This document shows positions 8,418 through 16,631 of a stretch of 19,032 nt of DNA, piece after piece. Source of the stretch: Bacteroidales bacterium (GTDB lineage Bacteria; Bacteroidota; Bacteroidia; Bacteroidales; Porphyromonadaceae). Location of the stretch: contig SFHG01000039.1 of assembly GCA_004555765.1 (NCBI GenBank), positions 1-19,032 of the forward strand, written 5' to 3'. The number at the start of each line of letters is the position of its first letter. Position 1 is the first letter of the stretch. The notes below the pieces were generated by a model. It worked only from the letters and a program-made list of their open reading frames with translations. It searched no databases and was not told where the DNA came from. The translations under genes and the position numbers were made by a program.

Positions 8418-11400
8418 ATGACGCCTTAGACAACCTCATCGTATACCAAGCATCGGCAGGATCGGGCAAGACCTACCGCCTGACCTTGGAGTACCTCACC
8501 CTTCTTTTTGAAGGGATGAGGGACGAGAATACGGTCAAGTACAACGCCATCCTCGTAGTCACGTTTACGAATAAAGCGACTGTCGAGCTTCGGGAACGCA
8601 TCCTCGGCAAACTCTACGATCTGACCCGTGGCACAAGCGATATGGAGTGTCCGCTCCTTGCCACACTGTGGGGCGAAGGTGCCGTGACGGATCCCGGGAA
8701 GAAAAAGAAACTCAGAGACTACGCCTCGGTTGCCCTCCTGGCTATTCTTGAGGACTACTCCTACTTCAGAGTGCAGACCATAGACTCTTTCTTCCAAGAA
8801 GTCGTGCGAAGCTTTATCCTCGAAATAGACCGGTTGCACTCCGGCTTCGAAGTGGAAATCGACAAAGATACCGTCGTGGCGCTTTCCTTGGACGAAATGC
8901 TCCGAGATATGGGTGCATCCGACGACCGGCAGCTCGAAGATGCACTCAAGACACTCTACGATGCCCACGCAGAAGATGACGAAAGAGTAAAGCTTCAGAA
9001 AGACCTGGCAAAAATAATGTCGGACTTCATCGAAGACCCCCTCAGCCCCGATGTGATGCAGAAAGATTGGGCGTACCTCGATCACGAAAAGGTATCCAAG
9101 GCGGCACAGCAGTTGAACGACATCCGCAGAGCCATAGAAGAGCATATACTATCGGTGCGCAAGGACGCGCTCGACTTTCTCAACGGCATAAAAGAACCGC
9201 CCTACTCCTTTCCACTCAAGGAGAGCTTTAATGGGTGTCTCAATTATCAGTACAACACGCTCAACGCCTCGGATAAAGATTTCTTGGAAAAGTGGTTCAA
9301 GGAGCCCGAGAAACTCATAGCGGGCTATATAGAACCCTGTCTCGAAGCCACAGAGAGTGATCCCCTTGGCTGGGTCAGTCAGCGCAATCAGAAGAAATAT
9401 GCCTCGGTACTCGAAGAGATAAACAAGCCGCTTAGGGAGACGCTGGATAAGTTTGTACGAATGGCAAAAGACGACAAACTCCGGTGCCATTACCGCTCTG
9501 CTTTGGTGATGGGCAAGTACCTGAGATGGATTCCAGTCCTTGTCAAGTTCCGCAAAAAAATCGACGACTTCCAGAGTGACAACGGCATCGTACTCATCAG
9601 AGAAGTCAACGAGCTCCTTGCAGACATCATCAAAGGGACGGACACGCCCTTCATTTACGATAAGGTCGGCACCCGCATCGAACACTACCTCATCGACGAA
9701 TTCCAAGATACCAACGCCACGCAGTGGACCAATTTTCTGCCCCTCTTGGTCGAGTCTCTTGCGAACGGGCATCGAAATTACATCGTCGGCGACGTCAAGC
9801 AGAGCATCTACCGCTTCCGAGGAGGGGACAGCGAATTGCTCGGCGAAAAATTGCCTGCCGCCAAGGGTCCCGAAAACATCGAGAAGCTCGACAAAAACTA
9901 CCGCAGCCTCAAGGTCATCGTCGACTTCAACAACGCTTTTTTCTCCGGCATCTACGACTTTGACGCGTTCATTGATGAGGAAAACAGAGACGAAAATGGC
10001 AAGCTGAAGGAGGAGATTTACCCCGAGGAAGTCAAAAAACTCGGCTTCAGCCCGTCCCATAAAGCGATCTACGAGCCGGACAATGTATGCCAATACCAGC
10101 CCGAAGGCAGCACCAAGAGCGGAGGATTCGTCTCCGTAAGAAACAAAGATTTCGGGCAGGAGGATCTGAAAGAACTCATCACAAGCCTCATCGGGGACGG
10201 CTATAAGCCCGGCGACATCGCCATACTCGTACGGAAGAAAAAAGAAGCCGCACAGATAGCCGATCTGCTCAACCGCATCTCGAGCGAAGTCGGGGAGGCA
10301 GAGAGGGACAAGTTTCGCTTCATCTCCAGCTCCGCGCTTCTCATCGGGAATGCGTTTACGGTACAGTTTCTCACGTCCTTTCTGCACTTCTTGGCCAATC
10401 CTGCCGTCCGCTCCGCCGAGGATCTCTTCGAGGTGACGCTTTTCAATCTCGTCCCCTACACCGAGGGGGAACCTCCGGAGCGAAAAAACGAGCTTTGTAC
10501 GGAGTTGCGTGAGCAGCTCGTCACGCTCAGTTTGGCCGGTCTCTCCCTGTACGAATTAGTGAACGCCTCGATAGAAGTCATCTCGACCGTCAGACCCATT
10601 CCGACGGAGGAGATGGTCTACGTGAATGCGTTCCTGGACAAACTGTTCGACTTCACCGGCAGGTACCCGTCCACATACGGTCGGTTTGACGAATGGTGGC
10701 AGTCCCAAAAAGACAGTCTCTACATCGAGATGAGCACCTCCTCCGTGAACGCCATCCGGCTCCACACGATTCATACCGTGAAAGGGCTGGAGTTCCCTGT
10801 CGTGATCCTCCCGTATGCCGATTGGGACATCGTCCCCACCGCTTCCGGAAAAGAGTGCACCAAGCTCTACGACATCCGGCGGGATGCCGAAGACGAGCGA
10901 AAGGATGAGGTTCGGACTCTTCCCGTACAGGACGCAGAGCGCCTCGCCTACCCGTCCGATCCGGACTACTTTTACTACCACAGCGCTCCGACGAAAAAGA
11001 ACACCAATTCGATTTTCCTCAAGTCCCTCTCCGAAGAGCTTGAAGCCACGTATATGGACAGCCTCAATCTCCTCTACGTGGCGTTCACCCGTCCCTCCGA
11101 GCGGCTGTACGTGTACGTGGGCAAAGCTGAGAAAAAAGAGGAAAAAGGGGAAGAGTCGGAAGGACAAAAGCAAAAGAAGAAAGCTGACAAGCAAAAAAAA
11201 CTCGTCGGCACGGGGCGCATCATCGCTGGCAGCTTACGCCGCTTTGCGGGTTTCGACATCTGCAAGGAAGACCTGCCGTACCGGTTGGGCGAAGAGCAGC
11301 CTGCCGCGGCCTCCGAAGAGGGGCGGGAAGATGAACTCATCTCTGTCCTCTCCGCCACCCCGAAGTACGACGGTCTCGTGATGCGCAAAAAGCGCTTCAC

Positions 11401-11830
11401 CTCCTCCCGCATCGAACGCGGAGAGGAGCTGCATGCACTTATGGAGCGGGTCGATACACCGGACGATTTCGACAAGGTTCTCGGAGGCCGAAAAGAGGTG
11501 TTTGAAGCCGAAATCAGTGCTTTCAGGACTTCGGTCTCAGTCCCCGACACGCCTGCCCATTTCTTCTTTACGCCACGAGACGGCTGGATCACGCTCAAAG
11601 AGCACTCGATGTACTCGCCCGAAGCCGGACGCACCCTGCGCACGGATCGCCTGATGCTCAATCCAGCCACCCGCACAGCCCTCGTCCTCGACTACAAGTT
11701 TGGAGCAGAGGAAGCCGCCCATTCGCGTCAAATCGGGCTTTACTTAGGGAGCCTTCGCCGCATGGGCTATTATCGCGCGCGGGGTTTCCTGTGGTACAAT
11801 TTCACCAAAATGACAGAAGTGACCGAATAA
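8414..11830 (+). CDS. AddA-like UvrD-family helicase with PD-(D/E)XK nuclease domain
   Basis: The 1138-residue protein is a superfamily 1A helicase fused to a RecB-type nuclease, as in AddA. Visible helicase motifs are Walker A ASAGSGKT (13-20), motif II IDEFQDT (427-433), motif III GDVKQSIYRFRGGD, motif IV LDKNYRS, motif V HTVKGLEFP (around K790) and motif VI YVAFTR (888-893). The nuclease keeps its expected ligands: H1007 in ELHALME, D1078 in RTDRL, D1093 and K1095 in DYKFG, and Q1106. These enzymes process double-strand breaks for recombination, normally together with AddB. No addB is in the window. A lysine- and glutamate-rich insert (about 905-930) after motif VI looks like a flexible, low-complexity loop. 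The start overlaps the SUI1 stop (ATGA) and the stop overlaps the rlmN start (TAATG). Confidence 0.92.
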   Translation: MNDALDNLIVYQASAGSGKTYRLTLEYLTLLFEGMRDENTVKYNAILVVTFTNKATVELRERILGKLYDLTRGTSDMECPLLATLWGEGAVTDPGKKKKLRDYASVALLAILEDYSYFRVQTIDSFFQEVVRSFILEIDRLHSGFEVEIDKDTVVALSLDEMLRDMGASDDRQLEDALKTLYDAHAEDDERVKLQKDLAKIMSDFIEDPLSPDVMQKDWAYLDHEKVSKAAQQLNDIRRAIEEHILSVRKDALDFLNGIKEPPYSFPLKESFNGCLNYQYNTLNASDKDFLEKWFKEPEKLIAGYIEPCLEATESDPLGWVSQRNQKKYASVLEEINKPLRETLDKFVRMAKDDKLRCHYRSALVMGKYLRWIPVLVKFRKKIDDFQSDNGIVLIREVNELLADIIKGTDTPFIYDKVGTRIEHYLIDEFQDTNATQWTNFLPLLVESLANGHRNYIVGDVKQSIYRFRGGDSELLGEKLPAAKGPENIEKLDKNYRSLKVIVDFNNAFFSGIYDFDAFIDEENRDENGKLKEEIYPEEVKKLGFSPSHKAIYEPDNVCQYQPEGSTKSGGFVSVRNKDFGQEDLKELITSLIGDGYKPGDIAILVRKKKEAAQIADLLNRISSEVGEAERDKFRFISSSALLIGNAFTVQFLTSFLHFLANPAVRSAEDLFEVTLFNLVPYTEGEPPERKNELCTELREQLVTLSLAGLSLYELVNASIEVISTVRPIPTEEMVYVNAFLDKLFDFTGRYPSTYGRFDEWWQSQKDSLYIEMSTSSVNAIRLHTIHTVKGLEFPVVILPYADWDIVPTASGKECTKLYDIRRDAEDERKDEVRTLPVQDAERLAYPSDPDYFYYHSAPTKKNTNSIFLKSLSEELEATYMDSLNLLYVAFTRPSERLYVYVGKAEKKEEKGEESEGQKQKKKADKQKKLVGTGRIIAGSLRRFAGFDICKEDLPYRLGEEQPAAASEEGREDELISVLSATPKYDGLVMRKKRFTSSRIERGEELHALMERVDTPDDFDKVLGGRKEVFEAEISAFRTSVSVPDTPAHFFFTPRDGWITLKEHSMYSPEAGRTLRTDRLMLNPATRTALVLDYKFGAEEAAHSRQIGLYLGSLRRMGYYRARGFLWYNFTKMTEVTE

Positions 11831-12876
11831 TGTCAGACAAACCAATCCTCTTGGGACGTACTCCGGACGAACTGGCGGAGCTTGTCCTCGAGCTCGGAGA
11901 ACCGAAATACCGTGCCAAACAGCTCACAGAATGGCTCTACCCGAAACGCGCCTCTTCGTTTGGGGAAATGACCAACCTCCCGAAAACGTTTCGAGACAGA
12001 CTGGACGAAAAATTCCGCATCGGGCGCTCCGAGAAAATAGCCGGACAAACCTCGGTCGACGGTACCGAGAAGTACCTTTTCCGCCCACTACTTGAGGACG
12101 GACTATTCTTCGAAACCGTATACATCCCGGAGGAAGACAGAGCCACGCTCTGTGTCTCCTCCCAAGTCGGGTGTAAGATGAATTGCCTCTTCTGCGCCAC
12201 GGGTAAGATGGGGTTCCTCTCCCAGCTCACCCCTGCTGATGTCCTCAATCAGATCCTCTCAGCCCCACACTTCGACCGTCTCACCAATATCGTCTTTATG
12301 GGTATGGGGGAGCCGCTCGACAATTACGACACGATTGCCCGCACCATAGAGATCCTGACCGCCCCGTGGGGACTGGCGTGGAGCCCCAAGCGGATCACCG
12401 TCAGCACCGTGGGGCCGAAAAAAGGGCTCCTGAAATTCCTTCGCGAACAGTCTGCCCATCTTGCCGTCAGCATCCACAACGCCATTCCCCGCGAGCGTCT
12501 TGCCTTGATGCCCGTGGAGAAAGCGTTCCCCATAAAGGAGGTCATCGACAATCTCAAAGGCACCGATTTCTCCGGTCAGAGGAGACTGTCCTTCGAGTAC
12601 ATCGTCTTTGGTGGTCTGAATGACACCAAAGCCCACGCGGATGCACTCCTCGGGCTGCTCTCACCACTCGATACCCGCGTAAATCTCATCCGGTACCACG
12701 CCATTCCGGGAGTGAACCTGCCTTCGTCCCGCCCTGATCAAGTCGATCGATTCGCCGAATACCTCACCGCGCACGGTCTCCGTACTACAGTGAGGCGGTC
12801 ACGGGGCGAAGACATCTCGGCGGCGTGCGGTATGCTGGCCACAGAAGAGCGAAAATCTCGTACAGACCAAAAATAA
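11830..12876 (+). CDS. rlmN: Dual-specificity 23S rRNA/tRNA adenine C2-methyltransferase RlmN
   Basis: This radical SAM enzyme methylates C2 of A2503 in 23S rRNA and A37 in some tRNAs. The iron-sulfur motif CxxxCxxC is CKMNCLFC (C115, C119, C122). The upstream TLCVSSQVGC and the downstream GMGEP and SIHNA motifs are present. The C-terminal methyl-carrying cysteine is C333 in ISAACGMLA. The 348-residue length is normal. I chose ATG 11830 because family homology begins at once (MSDKPILLG) and the codon shares one base with the preceding TAA. The frame stays open back to 11791, but that part lies inside the helicase-nuclease gene. The last codons overlap a copy of the dispersed TACAGACCAAAA-type repeat. 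Confidence 0.96.
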   Translation: MSDKPILLGRTPDELAELVLELGEPKYRAKQLTEWLYPKRASSFGEMTNLPKTFRDRLDEKFRIGRSEKIAGQTSVDGTEKYLFRPLLEDGLFFETVYIPEEDRATLCVSSQVGCKMNCLFCATGKMGFLSQLTPADVLNQILSAPHFDRLTNIVFMGMGEPLDNYDTIARTIEILTAPWGLAWSPKRITVSTVGPKKGLLKFLREQSAHLAVSIHNAIPRERLALMPVEKAFPIKEVIDNLKGTDFSGQRRLSFEYIVFGGLNDTKAHADALLGLLSPLDTRVNLIRYHAIPGVNLPSSRPDQVDRFAEYLTAHGLRTTVRRSRGEDISAACGMLATEERKSRTDQK

Positions 12877-13146
12877 TTTTTCTACCCGTACCCGGGCAAA
12901 AAATCTCACGGACATAGACACTCTCCCCGATCCGTACCAAAATCACCTGCCACACGGTATGAAAATCTACCCTCCTACTATTTTTCTTATAAGGTCTTGG
13001 CGGAGTGCATCAAAAGCAAGGTACTCCGGACTCTGAGTACGACAGGGACGTACTTTTGTCGAGACCATACCCGAAATGCCCCAAGGCAACGCAGCCAATG
13101 AGGTGCTGTATATATTGTTTCTTCCCACCATCATCCTCGTCCATAA
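12877..13146. repeat. rlmN-MATE spacer with dispersed-repeat motifs
   Basis: The first 100 bases contain CCCGTACCCGGGCAAAA and CCGTACCAAAA motifs. These resemble the repeats at 865-902, 3429-3447 and 6117-6194. An exact TAnnTTTG match (TACTTTTG, 13051-13058) lies 89 bases before the MATE start but has no good -33 partner. I see no gene. A frame that runs through into the MATE gene is a shadow. Confidence 0.4.
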
Positions 13147-14502
13147 ATGAAAGAAAGCAAAGACCTGACCCGCGGCCCCATCGCATCCGCCATCGTACGC
13201 CTCGCGCTTCCCATCCTCGGCACTTCGTTCGTGATGATGATGTACAGTTTCGTGGATATGGCATGGCTCGGTCGCTTAGGCTCCGAAGAAGTGGCGGCTA
13301 CGAGTGCAGCGTCCGTTTTCATTTGGCTCGCCAATTCGATTTCCCTTTTCAATAAAGTAGGCGCCGAGACTACGGTAGGCTATTCCTTGGGACAGAAAGA
13401 CGGCGACGCGGCAAAGAGATACGCGACACATACGGTCACACTTGCCACCCTGATGGGGATATTTGTGATGGCTGTGTATTGGCTGACCGCCCCTACCCTA
13501 ATCGGGTTCTACAAGATGGCTCCCGAGATATCGGGCTACGGAATCTCTTACCTCCGCATCGCGGCTTTCGGGGTGCCGCTCATCTTCCTTGGCATGGCAC
13601 TCACGGGGGTGTACAACGCCACAGGACACTCGGATGTCCCATTTATGATGACGACAATCGGTGTGGTACTCAATATCGTCCTGGATCCGATATTCATTTT
13701 TGTCCTCGACCTCGGTGTAGCGGGTGCCGCATACGCCACTCTTTTGTCTCAAATAGCGGGTCTCGGACTTCTGGTCATCAGGATGGACAAAGACCGGCTG
13801 CTGGGGGGATTCCGCTATTTGACACTGAAGTTGGAACGCAAAAAGACCTTTCTGCTCTTCAAGATCGGAGGGGCAGTCGCACTGATGAATGCCCTCTTCT
13901 CCCTCATCAATCTCTCACTCGGTCGCTTTGCCTCCTTGGCCGGTGGTCACATCGGCGTAACTGCCATGAGCATCGGCGGGCAGCTGGAGGGGGTAAGTTT
14001 TCACACGGCAGAGGGGTTTTCGACGGCTCTCAGTGCATTTGTCGCGCAAAACTACGGCGCAGGCAAAAGCGAACGCATCCGGAGGGGACTTCGATTTGCG
14101 GTCACTTTTTCGGTCATCGCCGGCTTGATGGTGACGGCGCTATTCTACTTCTGTGGCACGGGGATATTCGCCCTCATCGTCCCCGATCCGGTGGCGGCGG
14201 CAGAGGGTGGCAGGTACCTCCGCATCAATTCGTTTGCCGAAATCTTTATGATGCTCGAGATCACTTTTCAAGGTTTCTTTTACGGCCTCCAACGCTCCAT
14301 TCCACCCTCTGTCATCAGTATCACGGGGAACCTGCTCCGCATCCCCGCGGCCTGGTTCTTCCTGAGCCGGGTTCCGGGTCTCTCCACACTCTGGATTGTG
14401 ATTATGGTCTCCTCTGTCCTCAAGGGCATCGCTTCACTCCTGTATTACCTCTATTCCCGGGAGAAAAGTTTATTTTCCATTTCGAGACTGTTGCACATTT
14501 GA
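13147..14502 (+). CDS. MATE-family multidrug/sodium antiporter
   Basis: The 451-residue protein is almost wholly hydrophobic, with about twelve membrane segments in two homologous halves. The first half starts with the MATE signature region: LALPILGTSFVMMMYSFVDM followed by WLGRLGSEEVAA. The second half repeats it around GAVALMNALFSLINLSLGRF. MATE proteins export cationic drugs and metabolites in exchange for sodium ions or protons; the substrate cannot be read from sequence. The last six codons (RLLHI and the stop) lie inside the terminal inverted repeat of an IS remnant beginning at 14484. The natural C-terminus has therefore probably been replaced. All membrane segments appear to precede the junction, so the protein may still work. 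Confidence 0.9.
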   Translation: MKESKDLTRGPIASAIVRLALPILGTSFVMMMYSFVDMAWLGRLGSEEVAATSAASVFIWLANSISLFNKVGAETTVGYSLGQKDGDAAKRYATHTVTLATLMGIFVMAVYWLTAPTLIGFYKMAPEISGYGISYLRIAAFGVPLIFLGMALTGVYNATGHSDVPFMMTTIGVVLNIVLDPIFIFVLDLGVAGAAYATLLSQIAGLGLLVIRMDKDRLLGGFRYLTLKLERKKTFLLFKIGGAVALMNALFSLINLSLGRFASLAGGHIGVTAMSIGGQLEGVSFHTAEGFSTALSAFVAQNYGAGKSERIRRGLRFAVTFSVIAGLMVTALFYFCGTGIFALIVPDPVAAAEGGRYLRINSFAEIFMMLEITFQGFFYGLQRSIPPSVISITGNLLRIPAAWFFLSRVPGLSTLWIVIMVSSVLKGIASLLYYLYSREKSLFSISRLLHI

Positions 14503-14580
14503 GTTTAGGCATTTTGGGCTGACTTTTTGCTGATTTTCGTCTTGTCTGGCTTGAGAAATCGCCTTGCTATTTGATTTTTC

Positions 14581-14632
14581 CCTCTGCAAAAGCCCCAACT
14601 ATGAGCTTTTACAGAGGATTTACAGAGGATTT
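14581..14632. repeat. Inverted repeat and 11-bp tandem repeat within the IS remnant
   Basis: Positions 14581-14593 and 14605-14617 form a 13-base stem with one mismatch around an 11-base loop. ACAGAGGATTT is then duplicated head to tail (14611-14621 and 14622-14632), overlapping the right arm. No T run follows on either strand, so a simple terminator is unlikely. It sits where the transposase fragment breaks off, so it may mark the internal deletion join. Confidence 0.6.
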
Positions 14633-14635
14633 CTA

Positions 14636-14890
14636 GGACTTATCTCATAACAAGTATACCACGCCTTTAGAAGCAAGGATCTTAAACATTAGGACTCCAT
14701 CATAAGTAGGTTCGCCTTTCGCTTCAGCTCTCTTAATTTAGCTTTTTATTTATGGGTGTTTGAAATGGTCTCCAATCAATGAAGCTTGTCAATTTGCTCT
14801 AGAAACTCATTGCGTGCTCTAGACCTTCTTAATTCGGTAAAACACCTCAGTAAATGAGGGCGTATTATTGCTCGTTTGCTTGAATCCCAT
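14636..14890 (-). pseudogene. IS5-family transposase, decayed N-terminal fragment
   Basis: Reading the minus strand from ATG at 14890 gives MGFKQTSNNTPSFTEVFYRI. After a frame change come RARNEFLEQIDKL, then AEAKGEPTYDGVLMFKIL in the first frame, then LLLKAWYTCYEIS after another change. These blocks match the N-terminal pattern of IS5-family transposases (a D/W-rich segment, G-x-P-x-Y-D-x-x-x-M-F-K-I-L-L-L, then a WY-containing helix). Several in-frame stops and at least three frame changes show the gene is dead. The DDE catalytic domain is absent. Resemblance to Porphyromonas elements is from memory, not a search. Confidence 0.75.
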
Positions 14891-15002
14891 AACTATTGTC
14901 TCTATAAATCAATATTATATTCTTCCCTTAATTGTACACTAAAGGTACTAATAATCAATGATATACACAATGGCTTACGCCGATTTTTCGTGCAACAGCC
15001 TC

Positions 15003-15501
15003 TTTTTATCAGCAGACGCAGATAATTAAAAGCTGCACATATCCGGGGTTTTAATACAAAAAACCATAAAGTCCGACGTGTTGGGCGAAAGTTTTTCCGC
15101 AATATAGAAAGAAATAGGTATCTTGCAACCGGAAAGGAACAATCCGAAGTGGCTTTTGCCGGGTGCTTGCTTTGCTTTTTTCTTGACGTCTTTCCGCAGG
15201 ACGAATGGGATTGCTCCCATAGAGAGCATCTCGCAGTAGCGGGTCGGGAAGGCGGATCGAAGAAGTAAGGACAAGGGTTTTGGCAGGGTGTACCGAGAGA
15301 GCCGGTTCTTTTCAAAAAAGAAGCAGACGTGCAGTGGCACGCTGCAAGCCTGTAAGCAGGCAGGGTTAGGACTTATGGGTGTTTCATCCCGGAACCAAAG
15401 CGTGCAAAAACGACCGAGACCGGGGGATTGATCCGTTTAGCCTGACTCGGGAAGTATTCTATGATCTATAATCCATCAAAAACATCTTTCTGACGAAACA
15501 A
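15003..15501. other. Unassigned intergenic stretch before the M23 gene
   Basis: I recognise no gene in these 499 bases. A minus-strand frame of 104 codons (15340 to 15026, ATG start) and a plus-strand frame ending near 15270 are both open but show no family motif. Small hairpins are present: TTCTTTT/AAAAGAA around 15305-15321, and GCCTG/CAGGC at 15348-15361. No Bacteroidota promoter match for the M23 gene was found. The stretch may be another mobile or repetitive remnant next to the IS. Confidence 0.3.
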
Positions 15502-16545
15502 ATGCACGCATCTCGTACTCTGCGGTCGTCTCTGATGTGTTTGGGCTTATTTTTCGTTACCCCTCTGTTTGGATTTTCGCAAGTGCAGGCGCAGGTTGCG
15601 AAGACGGGAAATAAACCTTCAACCCTCTTACTCGGAGATTCCGCCACTGTCGGTGAACCCAAGGACGCCGTACCCGACATCTCACTGCTTTTTGCCAAGA
15701 ACCTATCATCCGCAGACAAAAAGCAGATTCAGGATTACGCTTCGGCGATGAATGAATCCGTCGGCTATAGCTCTAATTCACTCGAAGACTTGATGAACCC
15801 CGCCGCCGACCTCTATGGCGAAGGTTCTTGGACCTCCCACGTAGACCCTTTTGCCGGTCGTCGTGTCTCCGTTCCGAATAACTACACCATCAACGTCAAA
15901 AACTTCACCTACCCGCTCGACGGCGTTCGTCGGGTGAATAGCAAATACGGATACCGATCGAGATTCGGACGTATGCACTATGGTCTCGACCTTCAGCTCC
16001 ATGTGGGCGACACCGTCCGCAGTTGCTTTGACGGCAAGGTGCGCATCGTGGATTACGACAGAGGTGGCTACGGTAAGTATGTAGTGGTTCGTCACCCCAA
16101 CGGTCTTGAGACCGTGTATGGACATATGTCCCGTCAGCTCGTAAAAGAGGGTGATGTCATCCGCTCGGGAGACCCCGTCGGTCTCGGAGGCAGTACCGGT
16201 AGATCCACCGGCCCCCACCTTCACCTCGAGACACGCTTCCTCGGCATCGCCATCAACCCCGCCAACATCATAGACTTCGGCTCCGGCATACCGGTGCGCG
16301 AAAACTATGTCTTCAATAGCCGCACCTACAAACGCAGCGCAAGACAATCCGACTACGTAGCGAGCGACCACCGCTCGAGCACTCCCGCCGGCTCCACAAT
16401 CAAAGTGGTGAAAGTGCGCCGCGGAGATACCCTCAGCAAGATTGCCAAGAAAAACGGCGTCTCCGTTTCTCAGATCTGCAAACTGAACGGCATCAGTGCC
16501 AAAAAGAAACTGAGAGTAGGCACAAGCTTGAGAGTTAGTGGCTGA
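15502..16545 (+). CDS. Secreted M23 peptidoglycan endopeptidase with LysM domain
   Basis: The 347-residue protein has an N-terminal signal peptide (hydrophobic core about 11-25, likely cleavage near QVQAQ). An unassigned linker (about 35-130) precedes the M23 (lysostaphin/LytM-like) domain at about 135-260. Zinc ligands H159 and D163 are seen in MHYGLDL. YGHMS (H208) and GPHLHLE (H239, H241) complete the active site. All catalytic residues are present, so it should be an active cell-wall hydrolase rather than an EnvC-type activator. A LysM domain closes the protein (about 301-346; VRRGDTLSKIAKKNGVS) and would bind peptidoglycan. The gene stands alone, converging on the sigma factor gene. A second ATG at codon 12 would shorten the signal peptide, so the first ATG is preferred. 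Confidence 0.93.
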   Translation: MHASRTLRSSLMCLGLFFVTPLFGFSQVQAQVAKTGNKPSTLLLGDSATVGEPKDAVPDISLLFAKNLSSADKKQIQDYASAMNESVGYSSNSLEDLMNPAADLYGEGSWTSHVDPFAGRRVSVPNNYTINVKNFTYPLDGVRRVNSKYGYRSRFGRMHYGLDLQLHVGDTVRSCFDGKVRIVDYDRGGYGKYVVVRHPNGLETVYGHMSRQLVKEGDVIRSGDPVGLGGSTGRSTGPHLHLETRFLGIAINPANIIDFGSGIPVRENYVFNSRTYKRSARQSDYVASDHRSSTPAGSTIKVVKVRRGDTLSKIAKKNGVSVSQICKLNGISAKKKLRVGTSLRVSG

Positions 16546-16565
16546 ATGGTCGCCATACCCTCATA

Positions 16566-16588
16566 AGCGGCAAAAGAGAGTTGCCGCT
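16566..16588 (+). terminator. Small hairpin after the M23 gene
   Basis: AGCGGCAA (16566-16573) pairs perfectly with TTGCCGCT (16581-16588) around a 7-base loop. It is followed by A-rich rather than T-rich sequence. It is probably part of the 3' end structure ahead of the stronger hairpin just downstream, not a terminator on its own for the plus strand. Read on the minus strand a T run does precede it, but none follows. Confidence 0.35.
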
Positions 16589-16593
16589 ACTAA

Positions 16594-16631
16594 AAAAGAG
16601 ATGTCCTCCGATACCGGAGGACATCTCTTTT
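16594..16631. terminator. Bidirectional terminator between M23 and sigma factor genes
   Basis: AAAAGAGATGTCCTCCG (16594-16610) and its exact reverse complement (16615-16631) form a 17-bp stem with a 4-base loop. The outer A/T base pairs give a T tract at the 3' side in either direction. It lies between two converging genes and should end both transcripts. Confidence 0.85.

Larger units (their letters stand above)
14484..15002 (-). mobile_element. Internally deleted IS5-family insertion sequence remnant
   Basis: Terminal inverted repeats bound the element. GAGACTGTTGCAC at 14484-14496 matches, in reverse complement, GTGCAACAGCCTC at 14990-15002 in 12 of 13 positions. Between them lies a decayed transposase start on the minus strand. 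At about 519 bases the element is well under half the usual IS5-family length, so most of the transposase is missing. No convincing target duplication is visible: the flanking bases are TTC on the left and TTT on the right. The left end supplies the last codons of the MATE gene. The interior is more A/T-rich than its neighbours. Confidence 0.7.

Noticed and set aside
9149..10387. Long minus-strand open frame of about 412 codons
   Set aside because: It is antisense to the AddA-like gene, which carries all helicase motifs through this region.
13479..14522. Plus-strand frame of about 347 codons overlapping the MATE gene
   Set aside because: It is a shifted frame of the MATE gene; its translation is rich in R, H, G and P and has no membrane segments.
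14516..14523. GGGCTGAC resembling the start of a tmRNA
   Set aside because: The expected acceptor-stem partner, T arm and CCA end are absent, and the sequence lies inside the IS remnant.
14902..15315. Minus-strand frame of 137 codons
   Set aside because: It crosses the right terminal repeat of the IS remnant at 15002, so it is a chimera of element and flank and is unlikely to be a gene.
15467..15472. TATAAT upstream of the M23 gene
   Set aside because: It looks like an enterobacterial -10 box, but Bacteroidota use TAnnTTTG and there is no matching -35 or -33 element at a proper distance.
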